Positions 26,120-36,007 are shown, counted from the first letter of the stretch. The stretch is 64,000 nt of DNA from Sphingobium cyanobacteriorum (GCF_030580935.1 NZ_JAUQOM010000010.1:57446-121445), one strand, 5' to 3'. Made by a program: numbers and translations. Notes: generated from the sequence alone by a model not told the origin.

Positions 26120-26917
26120 ATGGCGACCGTGATGCGTGAGAAGAAGATCAAGTCCGCCGACCGGGTGCTTGAAATTTTCGAGATGTTCTCGGCCGATCGC
26201 CAGGAAGTCACGGTGATGGACGTGGCCCGCTCGCTCAACGTGCCCCAGTCGAGCACGTCAGAGCTTTTGAGTTCGCTTGTGCGTCGTGGCTATCTCTATC
26301 GCGATCGCGCTGCCCGCACTTTCCGTCCGACCGCGCGCGTGGCTTTGCTGGGCGCCTGGGTCCAGCCGCAACTGTTCCGCCATGGCCGGCTGTTGCCGAT
26401 GATGGACGGTCTGCTGGAGGAAACCGGAGAGGCGGTCATCCTTGCATCGATGATCGGTCTGGACGTGAAGCATGTCCATGTGGTCGGCGAAGGTCTGTCG
26501 GATGCAATTGCTTCCGACACGGAACATCATGTCCTCCATTCGCCTTTCGGCGTGGCGTTGCTGTCGGTCATGTATCGCGAGCATGTGCGCAAGCTGGTTC
26601 ATCGTCTCAATGCGGAAAGTGACCCCGCCTTGCATGTGCGGTACAGTGACCTGGAAGCGCAGCTCAACCGTGCGAGCAAGCAGGGCTATGTCGTCGGCGA
26701 CCTGGGCGACGGGTTCGCGGCCGTCGCGGTTCTGCTGCCCCACCGCCTGGGCGAAGAGCAACTGGTCATCGGCATCGCCGGCAAGAGCGAGCAGATTCAT
26801 GCGCGTTGCGACCAGTTGGTCCAGACCCTGCGGGGCGCCATCGCCAGCCGGCTCTCGCCCTGGTCCCGCCCGGACATGCGGGAGGTCGAACGGCCCGCCA
26901 TCGCCGCAGTACGCTGA
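26120..26917 (+). CDS. IclR-family transcriptional regulator
   Basis: A 265-residue regulator. The winged helix-turn-helix is KSADRVLEIFEMFSADRQ, DVARSLNVPQSSTSELLSSL. The effector domain follows with HVLHSPFGVALLSVMYRE and DGFAAVAVLLPHR. IclR proteins commonly control aromatic and hydroxyacid catabolism. The ATG has AGGAGAG 7-10 bases upstream. It is the first gene of a run continuing into an enoyl-CoA hydratase and two acyl-CoA dehydrogenases, so it probably regulates that operon and the divergent hydratase. Confidence 0.92.
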   Translation: MATVMREKKIKSADRVLEIFEMFSADRQEVTVMDVARSLNVPQSSTSELLSSLVRRGYLYRDRAARTFRPTARVALLGAWVQPQLFRHGRLLPMMDGLLEETGEAVILASMIGLDVKHVHVVGEGLSDAIASDTEHHVLHSPFGVALLSVMYREHVRKLVHRLNAESDPALHVRYSDLEAQLNRASKQGYVVGDLGDGFAAVAVLLPHRLGEEQLVIGIAGKSEQIHARCDQLVQTLRGAIASRLSPWSRPDMREVERPAIAAVR

Positions 26918-26956
26918 CGGTCCGGCACCTTATATTCCCCTACAGAAAGGTTATCA

Positions 26957-27742
26957 GTGACCCAGTATATCGTCACGCGCAAGGAAGGCGCGATCGGCCA
27001 TGTCATATTCAACAAGCCGGAGAAGATGAACGCCATCTGCCTTGAAATGTGGCAGGGTATGAGCGACGCCATGGCGCAGTTCGAAAATGACGACGACGTG
27101 CGCGTGATCGTGTTTTCCGGTGCGGGCGGCAAGGCGTTCGTCGCGGGGGCGGACGTCGGCAAATATGAGCAGGAGCGCGGCGACAAGGACGCGCAGGAAC
27201 ATTATGCCAAGACCGGCGAGGACGCGCTTCAGGCGATCTACAAGTCCAAGAAGGTGACTGTCGCCGCGATCGACGGCTATTGCATCGGTGGCGGCGTGTC
27301 GGTGGCGCTGGTATGCGACCTGCGCTACTGCTCTGCCCAGTCGAGCTTCGGCCAGCCGGCGATGAACATCGGCATCGGCTATCGTTATTCCTCGTTGCGC
27401 CGCATGGTCGACATTATCGGCTATGGCGCTGCCAAGGACATGCTGCTGGGCGGTTTGCGGTTCGATGCGCAGGAAGCCTATATCAAGGGCCTGGTCGGTC
27501 GCGTCCTTCCCAATGAGGAATTCCAGCCCTGGATCGACAAGATCATCAAGACCATCTCTGTCGGTGCGCCGCTGACGGCGGAAGATGTCAAATATACGCT
27601 CTGGACATATAGCCAGGACGAAAGCAAGCGCGACACTGACCGTTGCGAAGAGCTGTTTCAGATCTGCTACGCTTCGGAAGATTATAAGGAAGGCATTCGC
27701 GCCTTCGCCGAGAAGCGCAAGCCGGTCTTTGTCGGCAAATAA
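26957..27742 (+). CDS. Enoyl-CoA hydratase/isomerase (crotonase family)
   Basis: A 261-residue crotonase with VIFNKPEKMNAI, GGKAFVAGADVGKYE and IDGYCIGGGVSVALVCDLRY. The second active-site stretch, PAMNIGIGYRYSSLRRMVD, lacks the usual glutamate and the typical GxGGTQRL, so it may be an isomerase, lyase or specialised hydratase rather than a standard enoyl-CoA hydratase. Translation starts at GTG with AAAGG upstream. It is 15 bases ahead of the first acyl-CoA dehydrogenase of a pair. Confidence 0.86.
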   Translation: MTQYIVTRKEGAIGHVIFNKPEKMNAICLEMWQGMSDAMAQFENDDDVRVIVFSGAGGKAFVAGADVGKYEQERGDKDAQEHYAKTGEDALQAIYKSKKVTVAAIDGYCIGGGVSVALVCDLRYCSAQSSFGQPAMNIGIGYRYSSLRRMVDIIGYGAAKDMLLGGLRFDAQEAYIKGLVGRVLPNEEFQPWIDKIIKTISVGAPLTAEDVKYTLWTYSQDESKRDTDRCEELFQICYASEDYKEGIRAFAEKRKPVFVGK

Positions 27743-27757
27743 GGGGCGACACGGACC

Positions 27758-28915
27758 ATGGACCTGCGGTTTACCGCCGAGGAGGAGGCGTTCCGTCAGG
27801 ACGTGCGCGCCTTCATCCGCGAAAATCTCGACCCTGTGACCCATCGCAAGATGGTGGAAGGCCGCATCCCGGACAAGGAAGAGATCGTCGCCTGGCAGCG
27901 GATGCTGAACAGCCGCAAATGGGCGACCCCTTCCTGGCCGCAGTCCCATGGCGGGCCGGGTTTTACCCCGGTCGAGCGCTATATCTTCCTGGACGAATTG
28001 CATCAGGCACCGGCGCCTGAGCCGGTGTCGTTCAACGTGTCCATGATCGGCCCGGTGCTGATCCAATATGGCACGCCGGAACAGCAGGAACGGTTTCTGG
28101 CGGCGACGGCCAATCTCGATATCTGGTGGGCGCAGGGTTTCTCGGAACCGGGGGCAGGGTCCGACCTTGCCTCGCTGCGCACATCCGCCCGGCGCGAGGG
28201 CGATCATTATGTGGTGAGCGGCCACAAGATCTGGCAGGGCATGGCCCATCATGCCGACTGGATGTTCACGCTCGTCCGCACCGACCCGCAGGCGCCCAAG
28301 AAGCAGATGGGCATTTCCTTTCTGCTGATCGACCTGCGCCTGCCGGGCGTCACCGTACGGCCGATCATCACCCTTGATGAACGGCATGAAGTGAACGAAG
28401 TGTTCCTGGATGAGGTGCGCGTTCCGGTCGACTGTCTGATCGGGGCGGAGAATAAGGGCTGGGACGTAACCAAGTTCCTGCTTTCAAACGAGCGCACCGG
28501 CATTGCCCGGATCGGCATGACCAAGCATCTCATCCGCCGCATCAAACGGCTGGCGGATGGCGACACGTCCATACTCGCCAAGGCGGCAGCGCTGGAGGCG
28601 GAACTCAAGATATTGGAGATCACCCAGCTTCGCATCCTGGATGGCCAGCGTCGTTCCAGCGCGGCGGACCCGCGTTCGTCCATCCTGAAGCTGAAAGGCG
28701 TGGAATTGCGGCAGGCCGCGTCGGAATTGCTGCTGGCGGCGGCTGGTCCCGCTGCCCTGGAAGTGCGGCATGATGACGCGGCCTTTGGTGAGGACGATGC
28801 CGAATGGCTGGGCACGATCATGCCCAATTACGGCATTTTGCGCGCCGCCAGCATTTATGGCGGATCGAGCGAGGTGCAAAAGGGCATCCTTGCCAAAACC
28901 CAGTTGGGGCTTTGA
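27758..28915 (+). CDS. Acyl-CoA dehydrogenase, larger subunit of heteromeric pair 1
   Basis: A 385-residue ACAD. GFSEPGAGSDLASLRT (residues 127-142) and the strand KMGISFLLIDL-like region cover the flavin and substrate sites. The canonical MCAD base position reads IYGGSSEVQ, with glycine in place of glutamate. Glu245 in LLSNERTGIAR is a candidate base, as in the alternative-position ACADs. An adjacent smaller ACAD starts 6 bases later, the arrangement of the alpha2-beta2 steroid side-chain dehydrogenases (FadE26/27- or Scd4AB-like). Substrate is inferred to be a bulky ring-bearing acyl-CoA. Confidence 0.9.
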   Translation: MDLRFTAEEEAFRQDVRAFIRENLDPVTHRKMVEGRIPDKEEIVAWQRMLNSRKWATPSWPQSHGGPGFTPVERYIFLDELHQAPAPEPVSFNVSMIGPVLIQYGTPEQQERFLAATANLDIWWAQGFSEPGAGSDLASLRTSARREGDHYVVSGHKIWQGMAHHADWMFTLVRTDPQAPKKQMGISFLLIDLRLPGVTVRPIITLDERHEVNEVFLDEVRVPVDCLIGAENKGWDVTKFLLSNERTGIARIGMTKHLIRRIKRLADGDTSILAKAAALEAELKILEITQLRILDGQRRSSAADPRSSILKLKGVELRQAASELLLAAAGPAALEVRHDDAAFGEDDAEWLGTIMPNYGILRAASIYGGSSEVQKGILAKTQLGL

Positions 28916-28921
28916 AAATCT

Positions 28922-30022
28922 ATGGATCTCGAACTATCCGATGATCAGCGTATGCTGAAGGACAGCGTCGACCGCATCATTACCGAACATTATGATCTCG
29001 ATCATCGCAAAACCTATATGAGCCAGCCGGGGGGCTGGTCGCAGGAAATGTGGTCCACATTTGTCGCACTGGGCCTGACGATGTTGCCTTTCTCCGACGA
29101 GCAGGGCGGCCTTGGCCTGGGCGGGGTGGAAACGATGATCGTGGGCGAGGCCTTTGGTCGCGGCCTGGTGGTCGAACCCTATCTGTCCTCCATCGTGCTG
29201 GCTGGCACGGCGATCAGCCATGTCGCGACGCCCGAACAGGCGGCGGGATGGCTGCCCGGCATCATGAGCGGAGAGACGATCGGCGCGCTGGCGACGGATT
29301 CAGCTGTAATCGCAGAACGGGAGGGCGACGGCTGGACCCTGAACGGCACGGCCCATGTCGTTCTGGGTGGTGACAGCGCGACGTTGCTGATCATCCCGAC
29401 CAGCGATGGCCTGTTCGTCGTGCCCGGCGACGTAACCGGCCTGGAGCGACGCGGCTATCGCCTGCATGGCGGCGGCGGCGCTGCGGATGTGAAGCTGGCC
29501 GGAGTAAAGCTGACCGATGCGGACCGGCTGGGCGGCAATGGCGGCACCGGCCGGGCGATCGAGGCGGGTGTCGCCTGGCTGGCGGCGGAGGCGGTTGGCG
29601 CGATGCAGGCTGCACTCGACCTGACGGTGGACTATCTCAAGACCCGCGAACAATTCGGCAAGCCGATCGCGGTCAACCAGTCATTGCAGCATCGCGCGGC
29701 AGAAATGCTGGTGGAAGTAGAGCAGGCGCGCTCCGCCGCCATGTATGCCGCTCTGCTGGCGGACGAACAGGATGATCATGTCCGCGCCACCGGCTATGCC
29801 GCGATCAAGGCGGTCATTGGGAAGGCCGGCCGCTTTGTCGCGCAATATTCGGTGCAACTCCATGGTGGCATTGGTGTCAGCGAAGAGCATATGATCAGCC
29901 ATTATTTCCGGCGACTGACCGCCATTGGCATGGTGCTGGGCGATACGGAGAGCCAGATCGCGCGGCTGGCCGAACTGGGCGGATTCACCAGTGCCACCCC
30001 GCATTTCGGGACGGCCGCCTGA
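28922..30022 (+). CDS. Acyl-CoA dehydrogenase, smaller subunit of heteromeric pair 1
   Basis: A 366-residue ACAD-fold protein. TREQFGKPIAVNQSLQHRAAEM and QLHGGIGVSEEHMISHYFRR are conserved C-terminal ACAD blocks that contribute to flavin binding across the dimer interface. The middle domain is degenerate (ALATDSAVIAEREGDG) compared with the partner, as expected for the non-catalytic partner of an alpha2-beta2 complex. Spacing of 6 bases from the larger subunit argues for joint expression. Confidence 0.9.
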   Translation: MDLELSDDQRMLKDSVDRIITEHYDLDHRKTYMSQPGGWSQEMWSTFVALGLTMLPFSDEQGGLGLGGVETMIVGEAFGRGLVVEPYLSSIVLAGTAISHVATPEQAAGWLPGIMSGETIGALATDSAVIAEREGDGWTLNGTAHVVLGGDSATLLIIPTSDGLFVVPGDVTGLERRGYRLHGGGGAADVKLAGVKLTDADRLGGNGGTGRAIEAGVAWLAAEAVGAMQAALDLTVDYLKTREQFGKPIAVNQSLQHRAAEMLVEVEQARSAAMYAALLADEQDDHVRATGYAAIKAVIGKAGRFVAQYSVQLHGGIGVSEEHMISHYFRRLTAIGMVLGDTESQIARLAELGGFTSATPHFGTAA

Positions 30023-30200
30023 TCGAACGGCGGGTGGCCTTCATTCTGCATCATGGATACGATTGTCACATGATGGCGCGATGCTTTGCCTTGGCCCGTC
30101 TGTGCCGTTCTGGCAGCACCATCGACAGGCCAATTCCAAGTGACGAAAGCCCGCAGGGCCGTGCGCGACGAATATAGGTTCCCTGGTGAGGAGGCAGAAG

Positions 30201-31031
30201 ATGGCGTCGATCGGTCCCGGACGTACAGCGGTTGTCACGGGCGGCGGTTCGGGCATCGGCCTTGAACTGGCGCGCGCACTGGCGGGTGAGGGCATGCATG
30301 TCGTGATCTGCGGCCGCAGCCAGGACCGCCTTGAAAAGGCGGCGAAGATGCTGCGTGACGATAGCGGTGCCGTTGTGGAAGCCATCGTTTGTGATGTGGC
30401 TGATCGCGCGCAGGTCAGGGCAATGGCGGGCCAGGTCGAAGCGCGGTTCGGTGCGGTCGACATGCTCTGTGCCAATGCCGGCGTGACCACGGCGGGCGAA
30501 TATCGCGATCATCAGGATGCGGACTGGGACTGGACGCTTGGCGTCAACCTCGCCGGCGCGACCAACTCCATCCAGGCATTTTATCCGGTCATGACCCAAC
30601 GGGGGTCGGGCACCATCCTGATTACGGGATCGCAAACGTCGCTGGTGCCGGACTGGGTGGTCGGACATGGTCCTTATGTGCCCGCAAAGGCCGCGCTGGT
30701 CGCGCTGGTATTCGCGCTGCGGCCCGAAGCGGAAAAATATGGCGTGCAAGTCTCGCTATTGCTGCCTTCGGCCACGGACACCGCCATGGGCAATCCGGCC
30801 GGATCGCGACAGGTGACGCCCGGCGCGCAAATCATGCCGCGTGACGGCATGCCGATGCCCGAAGCGCCTTTCTTCCTGTCGCCGCAGGAAGTGGCTGCTC
30901 GCGCTATTTCCGGCGTGAAGGCCAATCATCCGCTGATCGTTACCCATGCCGGGATGCGCCCGCTGGTAAAGCATCATCTGGACCGGATCCTGGATGCCTA
31001 TGATCAGGCTGCTGCATGGCAGCCGGCATGA
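30201..31031 (+). CDS. SDR-family oxidoreductase
   Basis: A 276-residue SDR: VVTGGGSGIGLELARAL at the N-terminus, CANAGVTTAG in the middle, and the catalytic YVPAK. GAGGAGG is spaced 7 bases from the ATG used here; a GTG five codons upstream overlaps that ribosome-binding site and is rejected. The C-terminal part is longer than a minimal SDR and includes HAGMRPLVKHHLDRI. A 178-base gap separates it from the ACAD pair, so it may have its own promoter. Confidence 0.88.
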   Translation: MASIGPGRTAVVTGGGSGIGLELARALAGEGMHVVICGRSQDRLEKAAKMLRDDSGAVVEAIVCDVADRAQVRAMAGQVEARFGAVDMLCANAGVTTAGEYRDHQDADWDWTLGVNLAGATNSIQAFYPVMTQRGSGTILITGSQTSLVPDWVVGHGPYVPAKAALVALVFALRPEAEKYGVQVSLLLPSATDTAMGNPAGSRQVTPGAQIMPRDGMPMPEAPFFLSPQEVAARAISGVKANHPLIVTHAGMRPLVKHHLDRILDAYDQAAAWQPA

Positions 31032-31083
31032 CCTTCTCGCGCCAGACCCCTTTAATTTCGATCTTGTAGCAGGAAAATCGCAC

Positions 31084-31983
31084 ATGCGCGCTGTAGTAAT
31101 CCACGGTTATGGTGACACGGATGTGCTCGAACCGGCCGAAATGCCGGTTCCTGAATGCGCATCGGGTGAAGTGCTGATCAAGGTTCACGCCGCCGCCGTC
31201 AATCCGGCGGACGGCAAGTGGCGGTCAGGCAAGTACCAGGCCTTCATCCCCCTCACGATGCCCCATATACTGGGCTATGATATTGCCGGTACGGTCGAGG
31301 CGGGTGAGGGTTTTTCCAAGGGGACACGGGTTGCGGCCATGCTCAATCCCATGACCAAGGGTGGCTATGCCCAATATGCCAGCGCAGTCGTTTCCAGCGT
31401 AGCGGAAATTCCCGACGGGATGAGTTTCGAGACGGCTGCGGCGGTGCCCTGTGCAAACCTCACGGGTGTGCAACTCATTGAAACGGCACTCGACCTGAAA
31501 GCCGGGCAGCGTGTGCTGATCACCGGCGCGTTGGGCAATGTCGGGCGCGCGGCCATGTTCGCAGCGCGTGGTCGGGGGGCGCATATCATTGCCGCAGTCA
31601 GGGCTGACCGGGCCGTTGAAGCGCGGGAAGCAGGTGCGGCGGAGATTGCCGTTATCGGAGAGGAATGGACCGGGGAAGCGTTCGACGAGGTCGCGGACAC
31701 GATCGGCGGACCCAGTGTGGCGCCCCTGATGCGTCATTTGAAGCCGGGCGGGCGCATCGCGACTGCATCGGATAGTCCGATTCCGCCCGATGGCCTGCCG
31801 GTTGTGCCCGAATTCTATGGTATCAATCCCGACGGCGCCCAGTTGACAAAAATACTCGCGGCTGTTGCGGCGGGTGCGTTGCCGGTCATGATTGATCGTG
31901 TCCTGCCGCTGGACGCTGCGGCCGAAGGGCAGAAGGCCGTGGATGCAGGTGGCCTGAGGGGCAAGATCATCCTCAAGCCTTAA
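31084..31983 (+). CDS. Quinone-oxidoreductase-like MDR protein
   Basis: A 299-residue medium-chain reductase without the structural zinc cysteines. MRAVVIHGYGDTDVLEPAEM, AAAVNPADGKWRSG and GYDIAGTVEAG are typical of NADPH:quinone oxidoreductase-type enzymes; LITGALGNVGRAAMFAARG is the nucleotide-binding loop. AGCAGGAA precedes the ATG. It closes the IclR-led plus run and is convergent with fadD. Members reduce enones or quinones with NADPH; the actual substrate is open. Confidence 0.88.
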   Translation: MRAVVIHGYGDTDVLEPAEMPVPECASGEVLIKVHAAAVNPADGKWRSGKYQAFIPLTMPHILGYDIAGTVEAGEGFSKGTRVAAMLNPMTKGGYAQYASAVVSSVAEIPDGMSFETAAAVPCANLTGVQLIETALDLKAGQRVLITGALGNVGRAAMFAARGRGAHIIAAVRADRAVEAREAGAAEIAVIGEEWTGEAFDEVADTIGGPSVAPLMRHLKPGGRIATASDSPIPPDGLPVVPEFYGINPDGAQLTKILAAVAAGALPVMIDRVLPLDAAAEGQKAVDAGGLRGKIILKP

Positions 31984-32057
31984 GGTCCAGCGACGCCAGA
32001 TCGTGCCCTGATGCCTTCATAGCGGCAACGCTCTGGCGCCTGCCCCGGCAGGGACGC

Positions 32058-33710
32058 TCAGTTTGCTTGGGGCGATGTGTCGTTCAATGTCTGGGCTATT
32101 TGCTTCAGTTCAACCCGCCGGACCTTGCCAAGAGGCGTCTTGGGCAGGACGTCAAGCGTCACGAAGCGTCGCGGCACCTTGAAATTAGCCATATGTTCAC
32201 GCGACCATGTGGTCAGTTCGACAGGATTTGGCGCGATGCCGGGCACTGGCACGATGAAGGCGGCGGCGACTTCACCCATACGGTGATCGGGCATCCCGAC
32301 GACTGCGACTTCGGCGATACCGGGGGCCTGGCGCAGGATATTCTCCACTTCGGCCGGATAGACGTTGAAGCCGCCCACGATGATGATATCCTTCAGCCGG
32401 TCGACGATACGCAGATAGCCGCGTTCATCGAGGATGCCGACATCGCCGCTATGCAGCCAGCCATCGGCATCGATCGCTTCCGCTGTCGCGGTCGGATCCT
32501 CGAAATAGCCCTGCATGACGCTGAACCCGCGAAAGCAGACTTCACCCGCTTCGCCAATCGGCACGGGTTGGTTGTCGGACGTGACAAGGCGCATTTCCCA
32601 GCCAGGAAACGGGCGTCCGACCGTGTTGGCCAGGGTTTCGGCGCTGTCGCCGAAGCGGCAGCTTGTGCCCATCGCGGTATTTTCGGTCAGGCCGTAACTG
32701 GTCAGCACCAGTTCCATGCCAAGTTGATCATGGCATGCCTGCATCAGGGATACGGGAAGATTGGCCGATCCCGTGATGCCGATGCGGAGAGACGAAATAT
32801 CATGGCCGGTCGGTTGGTCGACCAGCGTCTGGAACAGAGCCGGCGGCCCCGGCAGCACCGTGATGTGTTCGCGTTCGACAAGGGCGGTCAGGGCGTCAGC
32901 CTTCAATTCGGCGACGGGATAGGCCGTCATGCCGCCGATCAGGCAGGACACCCATCCGGCCCGATAGCCAAAACTGTGGAAAAAGGGGTTGACGATGACC
33001 ATCCGGTCGCCGGGCTGGATGCGGTTGACGAAATTATAGCTGCGGACGACGCCCAGCGCTTGCGCATGGCTGAACATCGCGCCCTTGGGATTGCCGGTGG
33101 TGCCGGAGGTGAACAAGATGTCGCACAGGCTGTCCGGCCCGATAGTCGCGATACGTTCATCCAGCTCGGCCTCGCTTACACTGTCGGCGCGAGACAGGAA
33201 GCCGTCCATGGGATCGGTGTCGAACAGGATGATATCGCGCAGATCGGGCAGGCCGGATATCGGGCGACCTGCTTCCTCCCCGCCGCGTACTGCGCGCAGC
33301 AGTCCGACATAGTCGTTACCGAGGAAATCACCGACCGTGCAGAGGAAGGCCGCCCGACTTTTATCGAGGATGAAGGCGGCTTCCTCGCCCTTGAACCGGG
33401 TGTTGAGCGGCACGAGCACGCCGCCTGCCAGTTGCAGGCCGAGCGTCGCGATGATCCAGTCGATGCCATTCGGCGCCCAGACCGCTATCCGCTCGCCCAT
33501 CGCAAGGCCCGATGCGATGAAGGCGCGGGCCATGCGGCGTGCCGCCGCTTCGGTTTGGCCGAAGGTCAATCGGCGACCATCCTCCCCGACTAGGAAAGTC
33601 CGATCGCCATGACACCGGGCGGATTCAGCAAGTTGAGCCGGGATGGAGGACGGGCCTGCCAATGGATCGAAACGATTTTCGTCCCAGTCCTGTGCCATTG
33701 TCGTGGCCAT
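32058..33710 (-). CDS. Fatty-acid/aryl-CoA ligase (FadD-like, ANL superfamily)
   Basis: A 550-residue AMP-forming acyl-CoA synthetase that activates a carboxylic acid with ATP and CoA. The AMP loop is LFTSGTTGNPKGAMFSH. YGLTENTAMGT is the aryl/acyl pocket motif, and GDVGILDERGYLRIVDRLKD plus IIIVGGFNVYPAEVE form the hinge. The C-terminal lysine is in TPLGKVRR. The start could be a GTG overlapping the fadB-like stop; the ATG 15 bases later is used. It follows the FadB-like gene and probably provides the entry CoA-thioester. Confidence 0.92.
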   Translation of the reverse strand: MATTMAQDWDENRFDPLAGPSSIPAQLAESARCHGDRTFLVGEDGRRLTFGQTEAAARRMARAFIASGLAMGERIAVWAPNGIDWIIATLGLQLAGGVLVPLNTRFKGEEAAFILDKSRAAFLCTVGDFLGNDYVGLLRAVRGGEEAGRPISGLPDLRDIILFDTDPMDGFLSRADSVSEAELDERIATIGPDSLCDILFTSGTTGNPKGAMFSHAQALGVVRSYNFVNRIQPGDRMVIVNPFFHSFGYRAGWVSCLIGGMTAYPVAELKADALTALVEREHITVLPGPPALFQTLVDQPTGHDISSLRIGITGSANLPVSLMQACHDQLGMELVLTSYGLTENTAMGTSCRFGDSAETLANTVGRPFPGWEMRLVTSDNQPVPIGEAGEVCFRGFSVMQGYFEDPTATAEAIDADGWLHSGDVGILDERGYLRIVDRLKDIIIVGGFNVYPAEVENILRQAPGIAEVAVVGMPDHRMGEVAAAFIVPVPGIAPNPVELTTWSREHMANFKVPRRFVTLDVLPKTPLGKVRRVELKQIAQTLNDTSPQAN

Positions 33711-33721
33711 CCCGTCCCCGA

Positions 33722-35806
33722 TCACGCTGCGTCCCAGCCTTTGCCTTCCTTGGCCAGACGCTCCAGCAGCTTGCATGGGCCCCAGCGAGGGCCATTCCGC
33801 TTTTCGGCCTCCAATGCCATCTGATAGATTTTGTCGAGGCCATATTGCTCGCCCCAGTACATTGGGCCGCCGCGGTGAACGGGGAAGCCATAGCCATTGA
33901 CCCAGGCAACATCGATATCACCGGCGCGGATGGCGGTGCCGTCCTCAATCTCCTTGGCGCCTTCGTTGACCAGCGGCGCGAACAGACGGGCTTCGACTTC
34001 TTCGTCGGTAAACTCCCGGCGGGTGATACCGAAATCGCGCGAAACGCCCTCGATGATCTCCATCGTTTCGGGATCGGACAATTTGTCACGCCCTTCGTAG
34101 CGGTAGAAGCCCTTGTTGGTCTTCTGCCCGAAACGGCCAGCTTCGACCAAGCGCTCCACGATCGGTGACAGGCGCTCACCTTCCGGGATACTGGCGGCGC
34201 GGCCCTTGCGGGACACGACAGCCATGTCCATGCCGGCCAGATCACGCATCGACATAGGCCCCATGGCCATGCCGAACTTGGTCGCGACACGGTCGATTTG
34301 TTCCGGCGTCGCACCCTGTTCCAGCAGGAATTCGGCTTCGCCCGTATAATATTGCAGCATACGGTTGCCAATGAAGCCTTCGGTGCTGCCAGCAAGAACC
34401 GGCACCTTGCCGATCGTCTTGCCCATTTCCATGACAGTGACGATGGTTTCGGCGGATGTGACGGCGCTGCGAACATTTTCCAGCAGCTTCATCACATTGG
34501 CGGGCGAGAAGAAGTGACAGCCGACAACGTCGCCGGGCCGTCTGGTGGCGCTGGCGATCTCGTCGATCGACAGATAGCTGGTGTTGGTGGCCAGGATCGC
34601 ACCGGGCTTCATCAGGGCGTCGAGGCGCGCGAATATCTCTTTCTTCACGTCCATCCGTTCCAGGGCGGCTTCGATCACGATGTCGCACTGGGCAAGGTCT
34701 GCATAGTCGGTCGTGGGCGTGATAAGCGACAAGGCCTTGTCCATCTTGTCCTGGCTGATCGACCCGCGGGAAACGGAAATGCCGTAATTCTTGCGGATCA
34801 CGCCGATACCGCGATCCAGCGCTTCCTGATTGAGGTCGAGCAGGGTCACGGGAATGCCGGCATTGGCAAATGACATGGCGATGCCGCCGCCCATCGTGCC
34901 CGCGCCAATGATGGCGCAGGACGTGATCGGCTTGGCCTTCACATCGGCGGGAATGCCGGGAATCTTGCGTGCCTGACGCTCGGCAAAGAAATAATGCATC
35001 AGCGCAGCGCGCTGGTCGCTGGCGTACAGCTCCTGGAATTTTTCGGATTCGAATGCCAAAGCCTCTTTGGCTGGACGCGTGCAGGCGGCCTCGATGCAGT
35101 CGATGATGACCATCGGCGCGATCTTGCCGCGCGCCTTCTTACCCACATTCTTGCGCGCTTCGGCGAAAACGGACGGGTCGATGCCGGTGATCTTCTCATT
35201 GCGCTCGATCACGGGCACGAAAGTCTTGCCGGAGGCCAGCGCTTCCCTGGCGAACGCAATGCCGCCGCTGCGCACATCATCGACGATCGCGTCGACAATG
35301 CCCAATTCCAGGGCCTTTGGCGCCGGAACATGCTTGCCGGAGGTAACGAGGTCGATGCCTACTTCCACACCCGTCAGGCGGGGCAGGCGCTGCGTACCGC
35401 CTGCGCCCGGCAGGATGCCGAGATTCACTTCAGGCAGGCCGACCTTGGCCGATGCAAGGGCGACGCGCGCATGACAGGTCAGTGCCACTTCCAGGCCGCC
35501 GCCCAGCGCAGTGCCGTGAATGGCCGCGACAGTCAGTTTGGGGAACCCTTCCAGCACGGTCTGAAGGTCGTGGATGCTTGGCTTTACCTTGCTCTTGTCC
35601 GTGCCGAATTCGGTGATGTCAGCACCGGCGATGAAGGTCTTGCCGGCGCCCAGAATGACCACGGCCTTCACCGCCGAATCGGCGCCCGCGCGTTCGAGCG
35701 CTTCACCAAGCCCGGTGCGCACGGCGGCGCTCAAGGCATTTACCGGGGGGTAGTTGACCGTCAATACCGCAGTCTCGCCATCGACCTCATATGCAACTGC
35801 GCTCAT
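33722..35806 (-). CDS. FadB-like enoyl-CoA hydratase / 3-hydroxyacyl-CoA dehydrogenase
   Basis: A 694-residue fusion. Residues 1 to about 190 are crotonase (GAGKTFIAGADITEF, IHGTALGGGLEVALTCH, and EVNLGILPGAGGTQRLPR with both glutamate sites). The middle is an NAD-binding 3-hydroxyacyl-CoA dehydrogenase (AIIGAGTMGGGIAMSFANAG) with the catalytic histidine in GCHFFSPANVMKLLE. Two helical C-terminal HCDH repeats end the protein. It performs hydration and oxidation in one beta-oxidation round. It precedes fadD in a two-gene minus operon divergent from the CaiB run. Confidence 0.95.
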   Translation of the reverse strand: MSAVAYEVDGETAVLTVNYPPVNALSAAVRTGLGEALERAGADSAVKAVVILGAGKTFIAGADITEFGTDKSKVKPSIHDLQTVLEGFPKLTVAAIHGTALGGGLEVALTCHARVALASAKVGLPEVNLGILPGAGGTQRLPRLTGVEVGIDLVTSGKHVPAPKALELGIVDAIVDDVRSGGIAFAREALASGKTFVPVIERNEKITGIDPSVFAEARKNVGKKARGKIAPMVIIDCIEAACTRPAKEALAFESEKFQELYASDQRAALMHYFFAERQARKIPGIPADVKAKPITSCAIIGAGTMGGGIAMSFANAGIPVTLLDLNQEALDRGIGVIRKNYGISVSRGSISQDKMDKALSLITPTTDYADLAQCDIVIEAALERMDVKKEIFARLDALMKPGAILATNTSYLSIDEIASATRRPGDVVGCHFFSPANVMKLLENVRSAVTSAETIVTVMEMGKTIGKVPVLAGSTEGFIGNRMLQYYTGEAEFLLEQGATPEQIDRVATKFGMAMGPMSMRDLAGMDMAVVSRKGRAASIPEGERLSPIVERLVEAGRFGQKTNKGFYRYEGRDKLSDPETMEIIEGVSRDFGITRREFTDEEVEARLFAPLVNEGAKEIEDGTAIRAGDIDVAWVNGYGFPVHRGGPMYWGEQYGLDKIYQMALEAEKRNGPRWGPCKLLERLAKEGKGWDAA

Positions 35807-36007
35807 ACCAGCCTCCGCTCGGTTATACTGTGATTGGTGTGGCCAAGTGGGCCGTCATCCGTTCCTTTGGCAACAGGGGGCGGATAAGGCGAGGGCAGGT
35901 ACGCTGACTGCGGGACATATCGCTGTTACGATGTGCCTTGGGACAAGGTTGTCCGCTCTCATCAAAGTCGGTGAATGAGGCTGCTCAGTGTAAGGGAGCG
36001 GGGGAGC

